From positions 39,657 through 103,656 of the forward strand of contig VIIQ02000286.1 of the NCBI GenBank assembly GCA_007449985.2: 64,000 nucleotides of DNA, read 5' to 3'. This document shows positions 1 to 10,950 of the stretch, one piece after another; position 1 is the stretch's first letter, and each line of letters begins with the position of its first letter. The notes below the pieces were generated by a model. It did not search any database and was not told the origin of the DNA. It worked only from the letters and a program-made list of their open reading frames with translations. Position numbers and translations under genes: made by a program. The DNA comes from Desmodesmus armatus (lineage: Eukaryota; Chlorophyta; Chlorophyceae; Sphaeropleales; Scenedesmaceae).

Positions 1-1
1 C

Positions 2-93
2 CCCTTGCTGCAGCTGCGTAGGCTGAGCCATTTGGCGCTGCAGGACTGCCCCATTTGCAGCCTTGTGCTGCTGCGGCCCTATGTGGCGTTCAG
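2..93 (+). CDS. possible leucine-rich exon fragment at the window edge
   Basis: Frame 3 is open from the first bases and reads a Leu-rich segment (PLLQLRRLSHLALQDCP and on) that stops at a plausible GT donor (CAG|GTGGGC) at 94. The L-x2-L-x2-L spacing resembles a leucine-rich repeat. It could be an upstream exon of the next gene or of a gene lying mostly outside the window. Only about 30 residues are visible, so no function can be assigned. Confidence 0.25.
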
Positions 94-376
94 GTGGGCA
101 CCACTGTGAGCTGGGTTAGTTACACAGTGTGTGGCAAAGCGGTGCAACCCGCGAGGGAGCCAGTTGCTAAAGGCTTTTGGGTCTTGTTCCTGGCTTGTAC
201 GCAAGCGGAGGCGGTGGGTCCTGGTGGGTTTGTCATGTTTGCGCAGGCTGGCTGTCAGCTTGCTCAGCCTGTTTGTCAAGTAGGACCGCCCCACCAGGCA
301 CAGGGCCCCTAAAACAAATGCTGGGCCCCGTGCTGCCGGGTGCTGCTTGTGAATGTGCAGGTTCAATGCCCTGCAG

Positions 377-1718
377 AGTTTCAACGGTGCAGCCATCTCA
401 GCTGACGAAGCCGCAGCTGCAGGGCGGCTGTTGGGCGTGCTGGAGGCAGCTCTGGACGCTGCTTTGGTGAGCGAACTGTGTGTTGCCCCCCGCCCCTTCC
501 TTCACAACCTGTACCGGCCATAGCCACCCCCCTCCCTCAACCCCCCCCCCCACACACACCACCACCACACACACATACGCACACGCACGAACAGCTCTGG
601 ACGGCAGCGTTGGTTAGCTGCAGCATGACATCAGCATTGGTCGCACTGGCACTCCATGAGCAAGCATGGCGGCTGTTGGGCGTCCTGGAGGCAGCTCTAG
701 ACGCAGCTCTGGTGAGCAAAGTGCTTGATAAACACTGCCCCCCCCCCCCTCTTACTACCTGTACCACAAACATAGAGTCCCCTTACCCCTGCCAAAACTC
801 ACAACTGTGGATGCAGCTCTGGTTAGCGACAGCCTTCAGACAAAGCATGACAGAAGCATGCCTTGGCACTGGCACCCCCTGAGCTTGGCTAGCTCCCTGC
901 AGAACGTGCAACCGACTCTGAGCGGTTGGTCGGTCAGTCCAGGAATGGCGAGATAACAGGGTGACAGCACAGTAGCAGTGCTTCATGTACTGAACGGATA
1001 CAGTACAGTACAGTACAGTACAATAATGGGGGACAGGGTCCCAACCTCGGCGCTAGCCAGCGAGCCTCATGCTCATGAGGGTGCCCAGAGGGCCTTACTT
1101 GCTTACCCCAATCTCTTAGGTCAGGTGTGAGGGTGATTGATATTGCTACCAAGCCAGCCGTCAATTCCAGTAGCATTTTTCAGTGGTGTGCCTAGCACCA
1201 CCTAGTGCCAGCCAGGATACCGTGGCTTGCTTGCCTGCTCACAGGACGAGACTACCCAGCAGGCCGCCCTGGCAGCTGCCGGGATCAGCTGCCAACCAAG
1301 CAGCACTAACGCCAGCGACCCTGGCGCCCGCAGCAACAGCAGTAGCGGCAGCAATGGTCCCATCAGCAGCAGCAGCGGGAGCATCTGGCTGTCACCAGCA
1401 GCAGCAACAGCAGCAGCAGAAGCTGCCGGTGTCTCTGCGGCAGGCAGTACTGCTGCACAGCACCCTAGCAGCAGCGGCGTCGGCAGCAGCAGCAGTAGCA
1501 GGGTGAGTCAGGTGCTGGCAGCAATGAAGGGGCCACCGCTGCCGCCGGCGGCTGTGGCGGCCCAAGGCAGGCGGTTCGCTCGGCAGGTGCTGTCGGATGC
1601 CGCACTGGTGCAGCAGCAGCTGGCGGATTTTGACGAGGTTACGTGGCCGGCTCTGCTGGAGACGAGCATACAGGAAGCATGGCTGGGCACTCAGCCTCCC
1701 TCAGCAGTGTGCAAGTAG
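377..1718 (+). CDS. Ala/Ser-rich protein, C-terminal exons (unrecognised)
   Basis: Two exons join in phase: 377-466 (CTGCAG acceptor, GCTTTG|GTGAGC donor; 30 codons, Ala/Leu-rich helix reading ADEAAAAGRLLGVLEAALDA) and 1245-1718 (ACAG acceptor, TAG stop). The second exon has a Ser/Gly/Ala-rich low-complexity stretch and then a better-ordered C-terminus (GRRFARQVLSDAALVQQQLA, DFDEVTWPALLETSIQEAWL). I do not recognise the family. The 5' part is missing or unclear. An alternative ending could use the open frame 1722-1858 (RRLDFERQSWPFGLF, LARLVERFMA) through another intron. The end of exon 1 is echoed downstream at about 590-825. Confidence 0.45.
590..890 (+). repeat. exon-edge echoes of exon 377-466
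   Basis: Degenerate direct copies of the end of exon 377-466 with its donor occur at about 590-616 (AGCTCTGGACGGCAGCGTTG, then GTTAGC), 645-712 (the closest copy, again ending ...GCTCTG|GTGAGC) and 806-825. The last two copies also share flanking bases (GGCACTGGCAC...CCATGAGC). (CA)n and C-runs separate the copies. Confidence 0.6.
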
Positions 1719-1858
1719 TCCGGCGGCTTGACTTTGAGCGTCAAAGCTGGCCTTTTGGTTTGTTTGGGGGGGGGGGGGCAAAAGCACAGGTGCTGTGCAC
1801 TCATTGTGCAGTGGTGCAGCAGCATCTGGCACGGTTGGTGGAGAGGTTCATGGCCTAG

Positions 1859-2749
1859 CCTGGTGGCACGAGTTGTGTTGTAATAAGATCGCAGAGGCTG
1901 AAGCTGCTGTGTCTGTCAACGAAGAATAGTGGTTAATTGATGCATGGCACGAGTTTGAGCGTTTGAGCGCTGTTGTGAGGGGCATGTTACACAGGTCCAG
2001 ACGAGCTTTGGGGATGCATGGCTGCAGGCGGTCATCCCACAGCCATGCATTCTTCTTGAAATACGCTGTATTTGTTTGCTTGCGCAGACTGTTTCAATAG
2101 TTCTGTCCGCTGTGAACATCGCATCATGCACGCCCTGTGAACATAAACATGCAATGCAGCCCACCAAGGACGGTACCAGGGACACTGAACTGTTGCAGAC
2201 GCCATCCATGCAGGACAACACGACCACTCCATCAGCTTCTATCATCCTCATTTGGCATCATTACCAACCTGAATCATGAGTCAAGTAACCCGCTTGGCAT
2301 TCCACACAGCAGTTGCTTGCAAGTTTGACAGCTGACAAGCCAGGTAGTCAGAGAGCGGCCCCCCTTCACATACACAGCGTCCGCACTCTGGCACCCAGTA
2401 CTGAACACCACACAAGGCAGGAGAAGCACCCTACAACTGAGGGCACAGCAGCTACACTGCAACTGATTCCAGCTTGGAAAGTACGCAAACAGCTCAAAAC
2501 AGGAGCCGTCCGTACACCCCACCCTTCATTCAAAACTTGTGACCCACACTCAGTGTGCTTCCGGACTGCAAAAGGACAGCTACCGCACAATACAGTCACA
2601 GCTGCTCCTGATACTGCTGCAAAGTGAGGGAGCACAGCTCCGACTGCTCTGGGTAGGGCGCAACCGTCTGACTTTGGCAATGCGAACAGCCCTCGCTCCA
2701 GCAGCAAAGGGTGCAATTGACCCAACCCTAAGCCCCTGGTTGTGAACGC
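1859..2749. other. spacer with no recognised gene
   Basis: I see no ORF with family resemblance or splice-consistent exon chain here. At 1884-1906 lies a 23-nt word that recurs exactly at 50829-50851, probably a scrap of a dispersed repeat. Confidence 0.4.
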
Positions 2750-3106
2750 AGCGGCCGCAGCGCTGCGCCACACAAGACAGTCAGAGGCACCAGTATTACT
2801 GCCGCAACTGAGCTGACTTCATTCAACAACACAGCGGCCGCAGCGCTGTGCGCCCCAGCGCAATGCCTATGAAGGTCCCTAGTGCGTCGCGGAGCGTGCT
2901 GGTAATGATGGCCGCAGCTCAACACCACACGCAGTGTGGCAAGCTATCTTCCACACACGAGTACTCAACAACACAGCGGCCGTAGCGCTGTGCGCCCCAG
3001 CCCTATGCCTATGAAGGCCCCTAGTGCGTAGCCGAGCGTGCTGGTAATGATGGCCGCAGCTCAACACCACACGCAGTGTGGCAAGCTATCTTCCACACAC
3101 GAGCAC
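2750..3106 (-). repeat. tandem copies of the 3' end of the DUF819 gene
   Basis: Two 142-bp units start at 2831 and 2973, and a partial copy lies near 2750-2765. They copy the tail of the terminal DUF819 exon (the GCGGCCGCAGCGCTGTGCGC core, then the segment encoding the glycine-rich last helix) together with DNA after the stop. The genuine exon begins where the third unit would. Copies differ by a few substitutions, so this is an old tandem duplication seeded in the exon rather than an assembly repeat. Confidence 0.75.
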
Positions 3107-6100
3107 TCAACAACACAGCGGCCGCAGCGCTGTGCGCCCCAGCCCTATGCCTATGAAGGTCCCTAGTGCATAGCCGAGCGTGCTGGTGAGAATTGCAGGC
3201 ACCAGCATGCTTTGCCAGCCCTTGGCCGCTGCCATGCCAGCAACAGTAGAGGGACCTGCACAACGCAGAACGTGGAAGGTGCAGGTGTGACATGCATATG
3301 TCAGTCTACTTTGTGATGCATTTGGACATACTACAGTAGGTATATAGCTTGTGGGGGAACAGAGGTTCAATTGCCAGCGCGAGCAGTGAGCCAGGGGCTC
3401 GTGAGGTCTGACAAGTGGATATGGGCATGCATCATACACGATGTGAGTGCATGCATGGTGACGCAATGCATGAACAAGCAATTTACAGACCCGCACTACC
3501 ACCGGTATCAGAGCATGGCACAGAAAGCAGAGCCAAAAGATGCCTCGTATGCATGCGGCTGTTGCTGCCCAACACAACATTTGCTGCTCATACAGTGCGG
3601 GATACAGATGACACTACAGCAAATGACAACACATCGAGCAGAACCCTGTGTCGCATCTTCAAGATGAAGTTCATTGTCACCCCAAGTCTGCTGGTACTGC
3701 AATATCCAGTCCGACCAAGTCTTGGACAGCAGCGGCTGCTACTGCTACCACCGACTACTGCTAACTACTGTGCAGTACATGTACTCCACCTGCCAAACCC
3801 ACCTCCGATGTTGGCATTTGAGGCCAGCAGTAGGTCCCTGCGGCTGAAACCAGCCAAGCGCCCCAACAGCAGCAGCAGCAGCAAATGGCCCGCAAGGGCG
3901 ATGAAGCTGTAGCAGAACAGCACTGGGGCGGTACGTATGACCAGCGGGACGTTGGCGCTGGCACCCACAGCTGCAAAGAATATCTGCGCAAAGGGACAAC
4001 AAAGTGAAGTAAGCAGGCAGGCAAGAATCCGAGTTGGTGCCACCACGCAGTGCTGCTAGACAAAGCATCGCTGCCTAGCAGAAAACTCCCCAGTGCTCCC
4101 CAGTGTCCCCCGCCCCCCAAAAAACGCATGTGCAAACCCGAAACAAAATGTAAGGAAACTACTATCAGGGGCAAAGCACACAGCAAGGCAGGCAGCTGCA
4201 GGCTGACGTATTGCATTTGATGCTGGACAAAACATCCCAGCCTGGCAGCAACTTTTTGATCATGCGCACCTCCGTTCGGTTTGAGGTCCAGGGTTCAGTC
4301 CCCCCCCCCTTGCGGGCAGCCCCCTAGGGTGGTGCTTAAGTAACTTGGCCCCTTCTGCAACATGCTCCTCACCCAGGCTGGCTTTGATTCTACTGCTTGC
4401 AGTGTGCTTGGTTACTGTGACTAGCTGTGATGCAGCCACTGTGCCAGCAGCAGCATCAGGCAACTGTGCAGTTGCAAGCTAGGCACGTGCAGGATAACGC
4501 ACACTTGCCAAGTACCACTCATCTTGTCAAAACTACCCCACCCTGCCACATGCCCACAGCCAACAGAATCATGCTGGCAGAACACTATGTGTAATGGCAC
4601 AGAAAAAGCTGCAGCTTGCACCAAGTTGAGCTGCACCATCCATGGCTGTGGTGCTGAACAGTAGGAATGCAGGATAGCAGGTACCCACTTCGAGTCCTAG
4701 GTCTGGCAAAGCAGTTTTCAGCCAGATGCACCACTGAACACAACACAGCCAAAGGCATGCAAGCAATGCACATGTTGTAGGGTAAACATTACACCCAGTT
4801 GCCAACCCAGCCCCAACCTGCTTCAGCCTCAACTCAGGCTCACCATGCCCAGGGTACATGAAACAAGGGAAACCGGGGGACCCACCACCACACACACACC
4901 CCACCACAGATGGCCAGCCAAACACAGGGTACGACTCTGGTATAGCTAGGGCACATCACCACACCAGTGCCTCCCCAATGCCACAGCAGTACTGGCAGAT
5001 ATGCAGTGGAACCTCTGTTAGGGGACTTTTCTGCGCAGGTGGAAGTTACTTTTGCACCACCCTACCCCACCCCCCAACCTCCACCCCAGGGCAGCCAGCC
5101 CCCCCCCCCCCCCCTAGAAACACCTAATGTTGTTTGAGGCCCCACCTGCATCCCAGTGATGACACCCCCCCCCCCCCCCAGGGCTGCCCTGTTGGCCCTC
5201 CTCCTCTTCCCCCCCCCCCCTTCCTCCCAAAACCAACACCACTCCAGCCCCCCCCCCCCCCTCGAAGCCCCTCCCCCTGCTGCGCCTCTTTCACCCACCT
5301 GCATCATCAGCAGTGCCCTTGGCAGAGGGTGCCAGGGGTGCCAGGTACTGTGGCAGTAGTGTGGCAGATGCTACCTGATGTCACATGATGCCAGGGACCC
5401 CCCCCCCTTCCGCGGGGTTAGGACCGTTAACCGCTCTCCTCCCCCTTACAACGTGCCAAACAAACATCACTCCAGCCCCCCCCCCTCCGCGCATATCACA
5501 CCAATTTCCCCCTTCTCACAGACACACCTGCATCATGAGCAGTGCTAGCCCCTCTGCAGATGGTGCTAAGTGTGCTAGGTACTGCGGCATTAGTGTAGCA
5601 GCTGCTACTGTTATCCCAGTGATGATGGTGATCGACTGACTGGGCATTCCCCACAAAGCCGCCAGCTGCGTTCCGAGGTAGCAGATGCAAGAAGACAAGC
5701 CTAGGGCCATCATGGCCGAATACACCTGCGCAGCCATGACAGTGGAGGATGGTGTGTGAAGAGTTTTTTTTGTCAGTTGCTACAATCAACAGACTAACCA
5801 CGGACATTGTAGAACTGGTGTGCTGAAGAAAAACATGGACAACACATCATTAGAGGCAGCTGTGTGCCAAGGTAGCAGATGCAGGACAACAGGCCAAAAG
5901 CCATCATGGCCGAGTACACCTGCACACACATTAAGATGGAAGCGGCTTGGGGAGGGAGTATTGCCGTTGGTGCATAGCTTGGATTTGTGCCTCAAAATTC
6001 AACCCTCCAGGCATATGAATTCAATAAGCAGGCCCAGCAACTGTGACAACAACATTAGAAGCATGACTCACTGATATCGTTCGTCCGCCAGCCCCTCCGT

Positions 6101-9094
6101 GCCCACTAGGTGCCGCTGCTGGTGCCGCCGTTGTCTGGTCACTGCTGCCGCTATTGCTGCCACTGCTGCCATTGCTGCCGCCGCCGGCGGCTGACAACAG
6201 CTGCTGCTGCTGCTGCTGCTTCAAAGGGTCTGGTGGAATATTCTTGGCCAGACTGTAGATTGTCACAAAGTAAAGTGTGAGAATGAGGTCATCAGCTGCT
6301 AGGCCTGCTCCAAAAATGGAGGGAGATATGCTGAGTGTCTCGCTGACAGCCTGCATGGCAGCAGCAACCGCAGCAGCAGGTCGACACTCCTTGTGTCGTA
6401 TGGGCCTGTCTGCATGGCGCTTGTACAACAACCAGAAAAGTTCTCTCTCCCCTTCCTTTGGCATCCCTAAAGGCCATGCTTTGTAACCGCCTGCTGAAGG
6501 GAAAGAGCAACAACCAGACTGCCATAAACAGAGATTGCTACAAAGAGTGAGCATCCACTGAACAGCTTGCCCACCATCTAGTTGACCGTTGACAAAGAGC
6601 AACACCGAGACTGAAAAGAGTGACACTAACATAACTGACAAGAGTGACCATTCAACAGCCAACCCACCATGTAGTTCACGGCTCCGCCAATGTGTCGGGC
6701 GGTCAGGGCAGCAGCGATCTTCCAGCCCTCCTCACCCAACGCCTTGAGCGGGAACAGGACCATTGCTGCGCAGTAAGCAGCACAGACCGGGGGGGGGGGG
6801 GTAGTTTCCTACGGGGTGTAGTTTCCCTACGGGGTGTTGAGGCTGAGCAACAGTAACGGTAACAGTAGTTGGCGAGGTATACACAGTACAGGGCACAGCA
6901 GGGGAACAGACGTGGCAAGAGGTGTTGGAGCCAAGGCAAGGTAGCACTGACTAGAGGGGACCACAACAGAACATGTGCACGGGGGGGGGGGGGGTGGATG
7001 GCACGTAGTTGGGGTGGTGCAGCAGCAATCTTCCAGCATTCCTCCCCCAAAGCCTTCAAGTGGAACAACACCCGCTGCGCAGCAAGCAACACAGGCACAG
7101 AGGAGGGGGGGGGGGTGAGCAGCATAGATTCTAACATGTGCTTGCACACCAGGCTGCCCAGACCTCCTCACCCAACCAGCTTGACACTACAGTTTTTGCA
7201 GTTCCCAGTAGGAGAGCTGGTAGCAGCGACCCCGTGCCCCTCAGGTCCTGAAACAGGCTGATGACTTTCAAAGCCCCTCCGGCTGTTCAAATACACATCA
7301 CTTTTATAATTGCCAACCCCAACAGTAAATTGGGGTAGTACCCTTGAAGTTATACCCTGTGCAAGCACATGCCCTCCAAAACCCCAGGTTTTGAACCTCA
7401 CCTAACCAGCTTGACACTACGGTTGTTGCCGTCCCCAGGAGAAAGGCGGGCAGCAGCGATCCCGTCTCTTTCAAGATGCGGAACAAATTGGCTGACAGCA
7501 GTAGCATGGGGATCGCCAGGGGTAGTATGAACTTAAAAACGATGTCAACCTCTGGCGGGTGTGGGGGAAGGTAGCCGAAATTGGCAAGGGCCATGCCTGT
7601 GGGACGCAACGGACAAGACGGACAATAAGGCAAGGGTGTGTTAGGCACTAAGCTTGATGACAGGCGGAACGGTATCGCCTGTCATGGGGGGGGGGGGGTC
7701 CACAGATGTGTGTGTGTGTGTGGGGGGGGGGGGGGGGTAAGGGAGTGAGTGTCTGATGCTGTGTTCGCATTGTGCTGGCCGCCTATGTGGTGTGTGCCGC
7801 AAGGTAGCCAACTGTTATTCTTCCTGCTTTTGACGCTGTTCTGGAGGTGCCTGGTTTCTTTCCTGGTCCCCCATGAGCCTCTGGCTCCCTTGTGGGTTGC
7901 TCAGCTTTGCTGAGAAAATTACTGTAACTGTAACTGTAGAATCAGCAAACAAAACACAGCAGTATCCCAGGTGCAGCCGGCTTCCTACGATGCCATCACC
8001 TAAAGGAGATCCAACCCCACACATATCGGCGCCAAAGGCACTGGTGTGTTTGACAAGGGCGCACGCAGGGCTATCCGAGTATGAGTCCCTGGTATCAGCT
8101 TCGCGCTTGCCAAGCTTGCCAGGGCCTGACACACGTGGTAGTGGCTCCACGTGTGCGCTGGGCTCGTCAGCTTGTTTTGGACTTTCACAGAAGGGTTGTT
8201 CCCTCTTGTTTAGGGGGGGGGGCGGCTTTCAGGACCTGAACCTGTCTAGGCCGCTGCAGGGGCTGTGGCTGCACTGGGATACACACAAACCACACCCATC
8301 CACGTGAAAAGGAGTTGGTGGGGAGGGGGGGGGAGAGGGAGGGGGCTGCCACCCCGCCACACAGGTCTGGTGTCTCACTACGGCCAGCTGCTACCTTTCT
8401 CATGTGCATCAAATTTGCTGATGACGTGCGCAAATAAGTACACATTAATTCAAAAGCAGTAGTAGAACTTCGATAAATATTATTGATTAGCAGAAGAATA
8501 TTCATAAAGATCAACTCAATGCACCTGCCAGGGTTGCCACAAGGGCACCTGACAGCTCCTTGCCAATCCTACTGTCGCATGCTACATTTGTCTGTCCTGT
8601 GCATCTGATTTGTTGTAAACATGCACAAACAACTACAAAATAATTCCAAAACTACCTTTAAAATTCCAAAATCACAGCTCACCTGCCAGAGTTGCCACCA
8701 GGGCACCTGACAGCTCCTTGCCAAGCCTAGTCCTCTCACTCCACATGCCAAAGGCACCAGCAACGATCAGCCCCGCCCACACCCCCCACGGCCCACTAGC
8801 AGGCACAAGCTGTGGTAGGGCCAGCTGAAATCCTGATTCGCTTGCTGCTGCTGTGACGGCTGCTGCTGCTGCTGCTGATGCTGCTTGCAGTGGTGGTGGG
8901 CTGCTGCGTTTGCTGCTGGGCAGACGGTGGTGGCACGCCTGTGTAGGTATTGGCTGGATTAGGGGGAGAAGAGTGCTGAGGTGCTGCTGCTGATGTTTTG
9001 GGTGCTGGAAGCGGTGATGCGTGCTGCTGCTGCTTCGGAGTATGTGTGTTGGGCATGTGGGCAGTGGCCACAGCTGGCCTGACTGCTGTAGCAT
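3107..9094 (-). CDS. DUF819 multi-pass membrane protein (plant-type, probably plastid)
   Basis: Seven exons on the minus strand: 9094-8683, 7596-7402, 6765-6668, 6350-6072, 5725-5528, 3983-3803 and 3255-3107. All join in phase to 1,512 nt (503 aa) with GT-AG introns. The N-terminus is Ser/His/Pro/Ala-rich and suits a plastid transit peptide. Conserved DUF819 segments follow in order: GAFGMWSERTRLGKELSGAL, ILPLAIPMLLLSANLFRILK, GWKIAAALTARHIGGAVNYM, GAGLAADDLILTLYFVTIYS, a Gln/Ser/Gly linker, GITVAAATLMPQYLAHLAP, FFAAVGASANVPLVIRTAP, LLLASNANIGGPSTVAGMAA and AILTSTLGYALGTFIGIGLG. About ten hydrophobic helices are visible. Plant homologues such as the Arabidopsis DUF819 proteins have the same order. 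The transported substrate is unknown. The start is the first ATG of the open frame at 9094; an upstream exon cannot be excluded. Many exon edges have degenerate echoes in the introns. Confidence 0.9.
5299..5377 (-). repeat. echo of the 3' edge of DUF819 exon 5
   Basis: The forward text CACCTGCATCATCAGCAGTG and following bases match the donor edge of the real exon at 5526-5610. The copy keeps the splice-site context but carries indels. It lies in the next intron, separated from the exon by C-runs. Confidence 0.7.
5865..5931 (-). repeat. echo of the 5' edge of DUF819 exon 5
   Basis: On the minus strand this reads VYSAMMAFGLLSCICYLG, against VYSAMMALGLSSCICYLG in the true exon (5725 downward), including the acceptor-like CAG. 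It lies upstream of the true exon within the intron. Confidence 0.75.
7017..7095 (-). repeat. echo of DUF819 exon 3 (5' half and acceptor)
   Basis: The sequence matches 6706-6790 (GCAGCAGCAATCTTCCAGCA..., CGCTGCGCAGCAAGCAACAC) with about 80-85 percent identity by eye. It lies upstream of exon 3 in the same intron, between poly-G tracts. Confidence 0.7.
7158..7260 (-). repeat. echo of DUF819 exon 2 (3' edge)
   Basis: CCAACCAGCTTGACACTACA and following bases repeat the donor end of exon 2 at 7396-7480, up to the GCGACCCCGT/GCGATCCCGT block. The copy lies just downstream in the same intron. Confidence 0.7.
8522..8570 (-). repeat. echo of DUF819 exon 1 (3' edge and donor)
   Basis: Forward CACCTGCCAGGGTTGCCACA...CTCCTTGCCAATCCT repeats 8681-8729 with four or so substitutions. 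Flanking AT-rich intron sequence is also loosely shared, so the duplicated unit was larger than the exon part. Confidence 0.75.
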
Positions 9095-9359
9095 TGGGTG
9101 CTACAACTGCTGCTGTTGATGGTAGCGACAACCCCGACTGAACAGAACGAACAAAAACGATGCAGAAAAACGATTGGATGAGCTGCGACTGTCTCTCCCA
9201 TGGTGTCCCCTTGGGTGATCAGATCAAGGATGACATCACGCCATCTCTGACACCAGACGAGCGTGCATCTAGCCCTGGGCTCCGTCTGTTCTCACTGTCT
9301 CTGCTTCAGCGCTGCCTAATACTAGGCCTGGGCTCTAGGCTAGGTCCCTGGTGTGTTTC

Positions 9360-9405
<46 letters not shown>

Positions 9406-9474
9406 AGGTGCTGACAGTTTCCTAGCCATACATCCAGCCCCTTGACCCTCCCCAGCAGCAGCAGTGCTCCCTCC
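9095..9474. promoter_or_regulatory. divergent intergenic region between DUF819 and SDHAF1 genes
   Basis: Only 380 bp separate the two start codons, so both promoters and 5' UTRs must lie here or overlap the neighbouring genes. No TATA box is obvious. A (CAG)n/(CAA) tract at about 9361-9406 lies in the probable 5' UTR of the SDHAF1 gene. Confidence 0.4.
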
Positions 9475-9892
9475 ATGGCCCCCCACTCGGGCATCCAACG
9501 GCAAGTGCTGGCCCTTTACAGGGCTGTCCTGCGTGAAGCAACAAAGCAGCAGGAGCCCAGCCGCAGCAGCATACAGGCATACAGCCGACACAGCCTCGAG
9601 CAGAACAGGTGGGTTTGAGTATACAAGTGACCTCTCACTACGTAGTGGCTGAGGCTTTTCCTGTGATGTCAAAACATCCGCACACCCTGTTTGTTAGCGG
9701 GGAGGGCACCCTGTCTTTCAGCCCGGGGGGGGGGGGGGGGGGGGGCAACAACAGGTTGGGGCACTGAGGGTGGGCCTGAGGTCGTTTGTATATAAAAAAT
9801 AATGATTAACAAATCCCACTGGAGTGACTCCAGCACTCCTGTGATGTCAGTGTCAGCTTTTCCTTGTGGTGTCCACGGTGGAGTGAGCTCAC

Positions 9893-9927
<35 letters not shown>

Positions 9928-10147
9928 GGAGGGGGGGGAGGGGGTGTGTGTGGTTTTTTCTGTATGTTCTGAGTCTGACCAGGTGGAGGGACGCTGATGT
10001 CTGTGTTTGTGCAACTGTAGGACCCTCAGCAAGACCGACATCCTGCGTATAGAGCATCTGTTGCGCCAGGGGGGCAAGCAGCTGGATCGGCTGCGCAGTC
10101 CCGATTTCAAGGGGTTCAGCTGGCGGCAGCAGCAACAGGGGACGTGA
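9475..10147 (+). CDS. SDHAF1: succinate dehydrogenase assembly factor 1 (LYR protein)
   Basis: Two exons, 9475-9608 and 10021-10147, join in phase 2 (AACAG|GTGGGT ... TGTAG|GACC) to an 86-aa protein with a TGA stop. The first exon reads MAPHSGIQRQVLALYRAVL and carries the Leu-Tyr-Arg motif. The second reads LSKTDILRIEHLLRQGGKQL followed by DRLRSPDFKGFSW. Both blocks match animal and plant SDHAF1 (HS-x-LQRQVLxLYR; DVLRIEYLxRRGxRQL). Known role: a mitochondrial matrix chaperone that helps insert Fe-S clusters into the SDHB subunit of complex II, with the LYR motif contacting the co-chaperone HSC20. It is shorter than human SDHAF1 (115 aa) because the divergent C-terminal tail is absent. Exon 1 has only 47 in-frame codons before a stop, so ORF-length filters would miss it. 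The intron holds poly-G runs at about 9724-9745 and 9896-9926. Confidence 0.9.
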
Positions 10148-10236
10148 GCTGCACCTGCACTACACACAGATTGCAGCCAGAGTGCTGCTGCTGCTGCCGC
10201 CGCTGCTGCTGCTGTTCTCGGCAAAGCAGGCAGCGG

Positions 10237-10241
10237 TGTAA
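10237..10241 (+). terminator. candidate TGTAA polyadenylation signal
   Basis: TGTAA, the usual green-algal poly(A) signal, lies 90 nt after the SDHAF1 stop. It is a short motif, so the call rests only on its position. Confidence 0.35.
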
Positions 10242-10326
10242 GTGTGCAGCATGCGCCGCCATCGCCAGAACATCGCACCTGCCTGCAACGCGAGATGCAG
10301 CAGTGAATGCACTCACGCCTTCCAGC

Positions 10327-10950
10327 AGCTGGACCGGCTGCGCAGCCCTGACTTCAAGGGGTTCAGCTGGAGGCAGCAGGGGACGTGAGCTGCAGCAGTG
10401 AATGCAGTCACGCTTTCAGCAAGTGCAAGCAGCTGCACCGGCTGCTTTTACACACTTTCAGCAAGGGCTGCGCAGCCCTGACTTCAAGGGGTTCTACTGG
10501 AGGCATCAGCAGCAGGGGACGTGACCTGCAGCAGCAGTGAATGCAGTCACATTTTCACCCCGAGGGGGGGGGGCGAGCAGCTGGACCGGCTGCGCAGCCC
10601 TGACTCCAATCGAAGGAGGGTTCAGCTGGCGGCAGCAGCAGCAGGGGACGTGAGCAGCAGCAGCAGTGCATGCACGCACGCTGTTGGCAGGGGGGCAAGC
10701 AGCTGGACCGGCTGCGCAGCCCTGGCTTCAAGGGTTTCAGCTGGCGGCAGCAGGGGACGTGAGCTGCTGCAGTGAATGTACTCAAACTATCCGAAGCGGG
10801 GCAAGCAGCTGGACCGCTGTGCAGCCCTGACTCCAGTCGAAGGAGGGTTCAGCTGGCGGCAGCAGGGGACGTGAGCTGCAGCAGGGAATGCACGCACATA
10901 CATTTACAGCAGGCTTGGCGGGTCCAGGTGTCAGCAGCAGGGGACGTGAG
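10327..10950 (+). repeat. six echoes of SDHAF1 exon 2 downstream of the gene
   Basis: Copies of the exon 2 tail (CAGCTGGACCGGCTGCGCAG...TTCAGCTGGCGGCAGCAG...GGGGACGTGAG) occur at about 10327-10400, 10465-10526, 10574-10660, 10689-10767, 10798-10880 and, shortened, 10919-10950. Most keep the GGGGACGTGA stop context; the 10465-10526 copy reads GGGGACGTGACC. Two copies share a TCGAAGGAGGG substitution block, so they descend from one another rather than independently from the exon. Confidence 0.8.
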
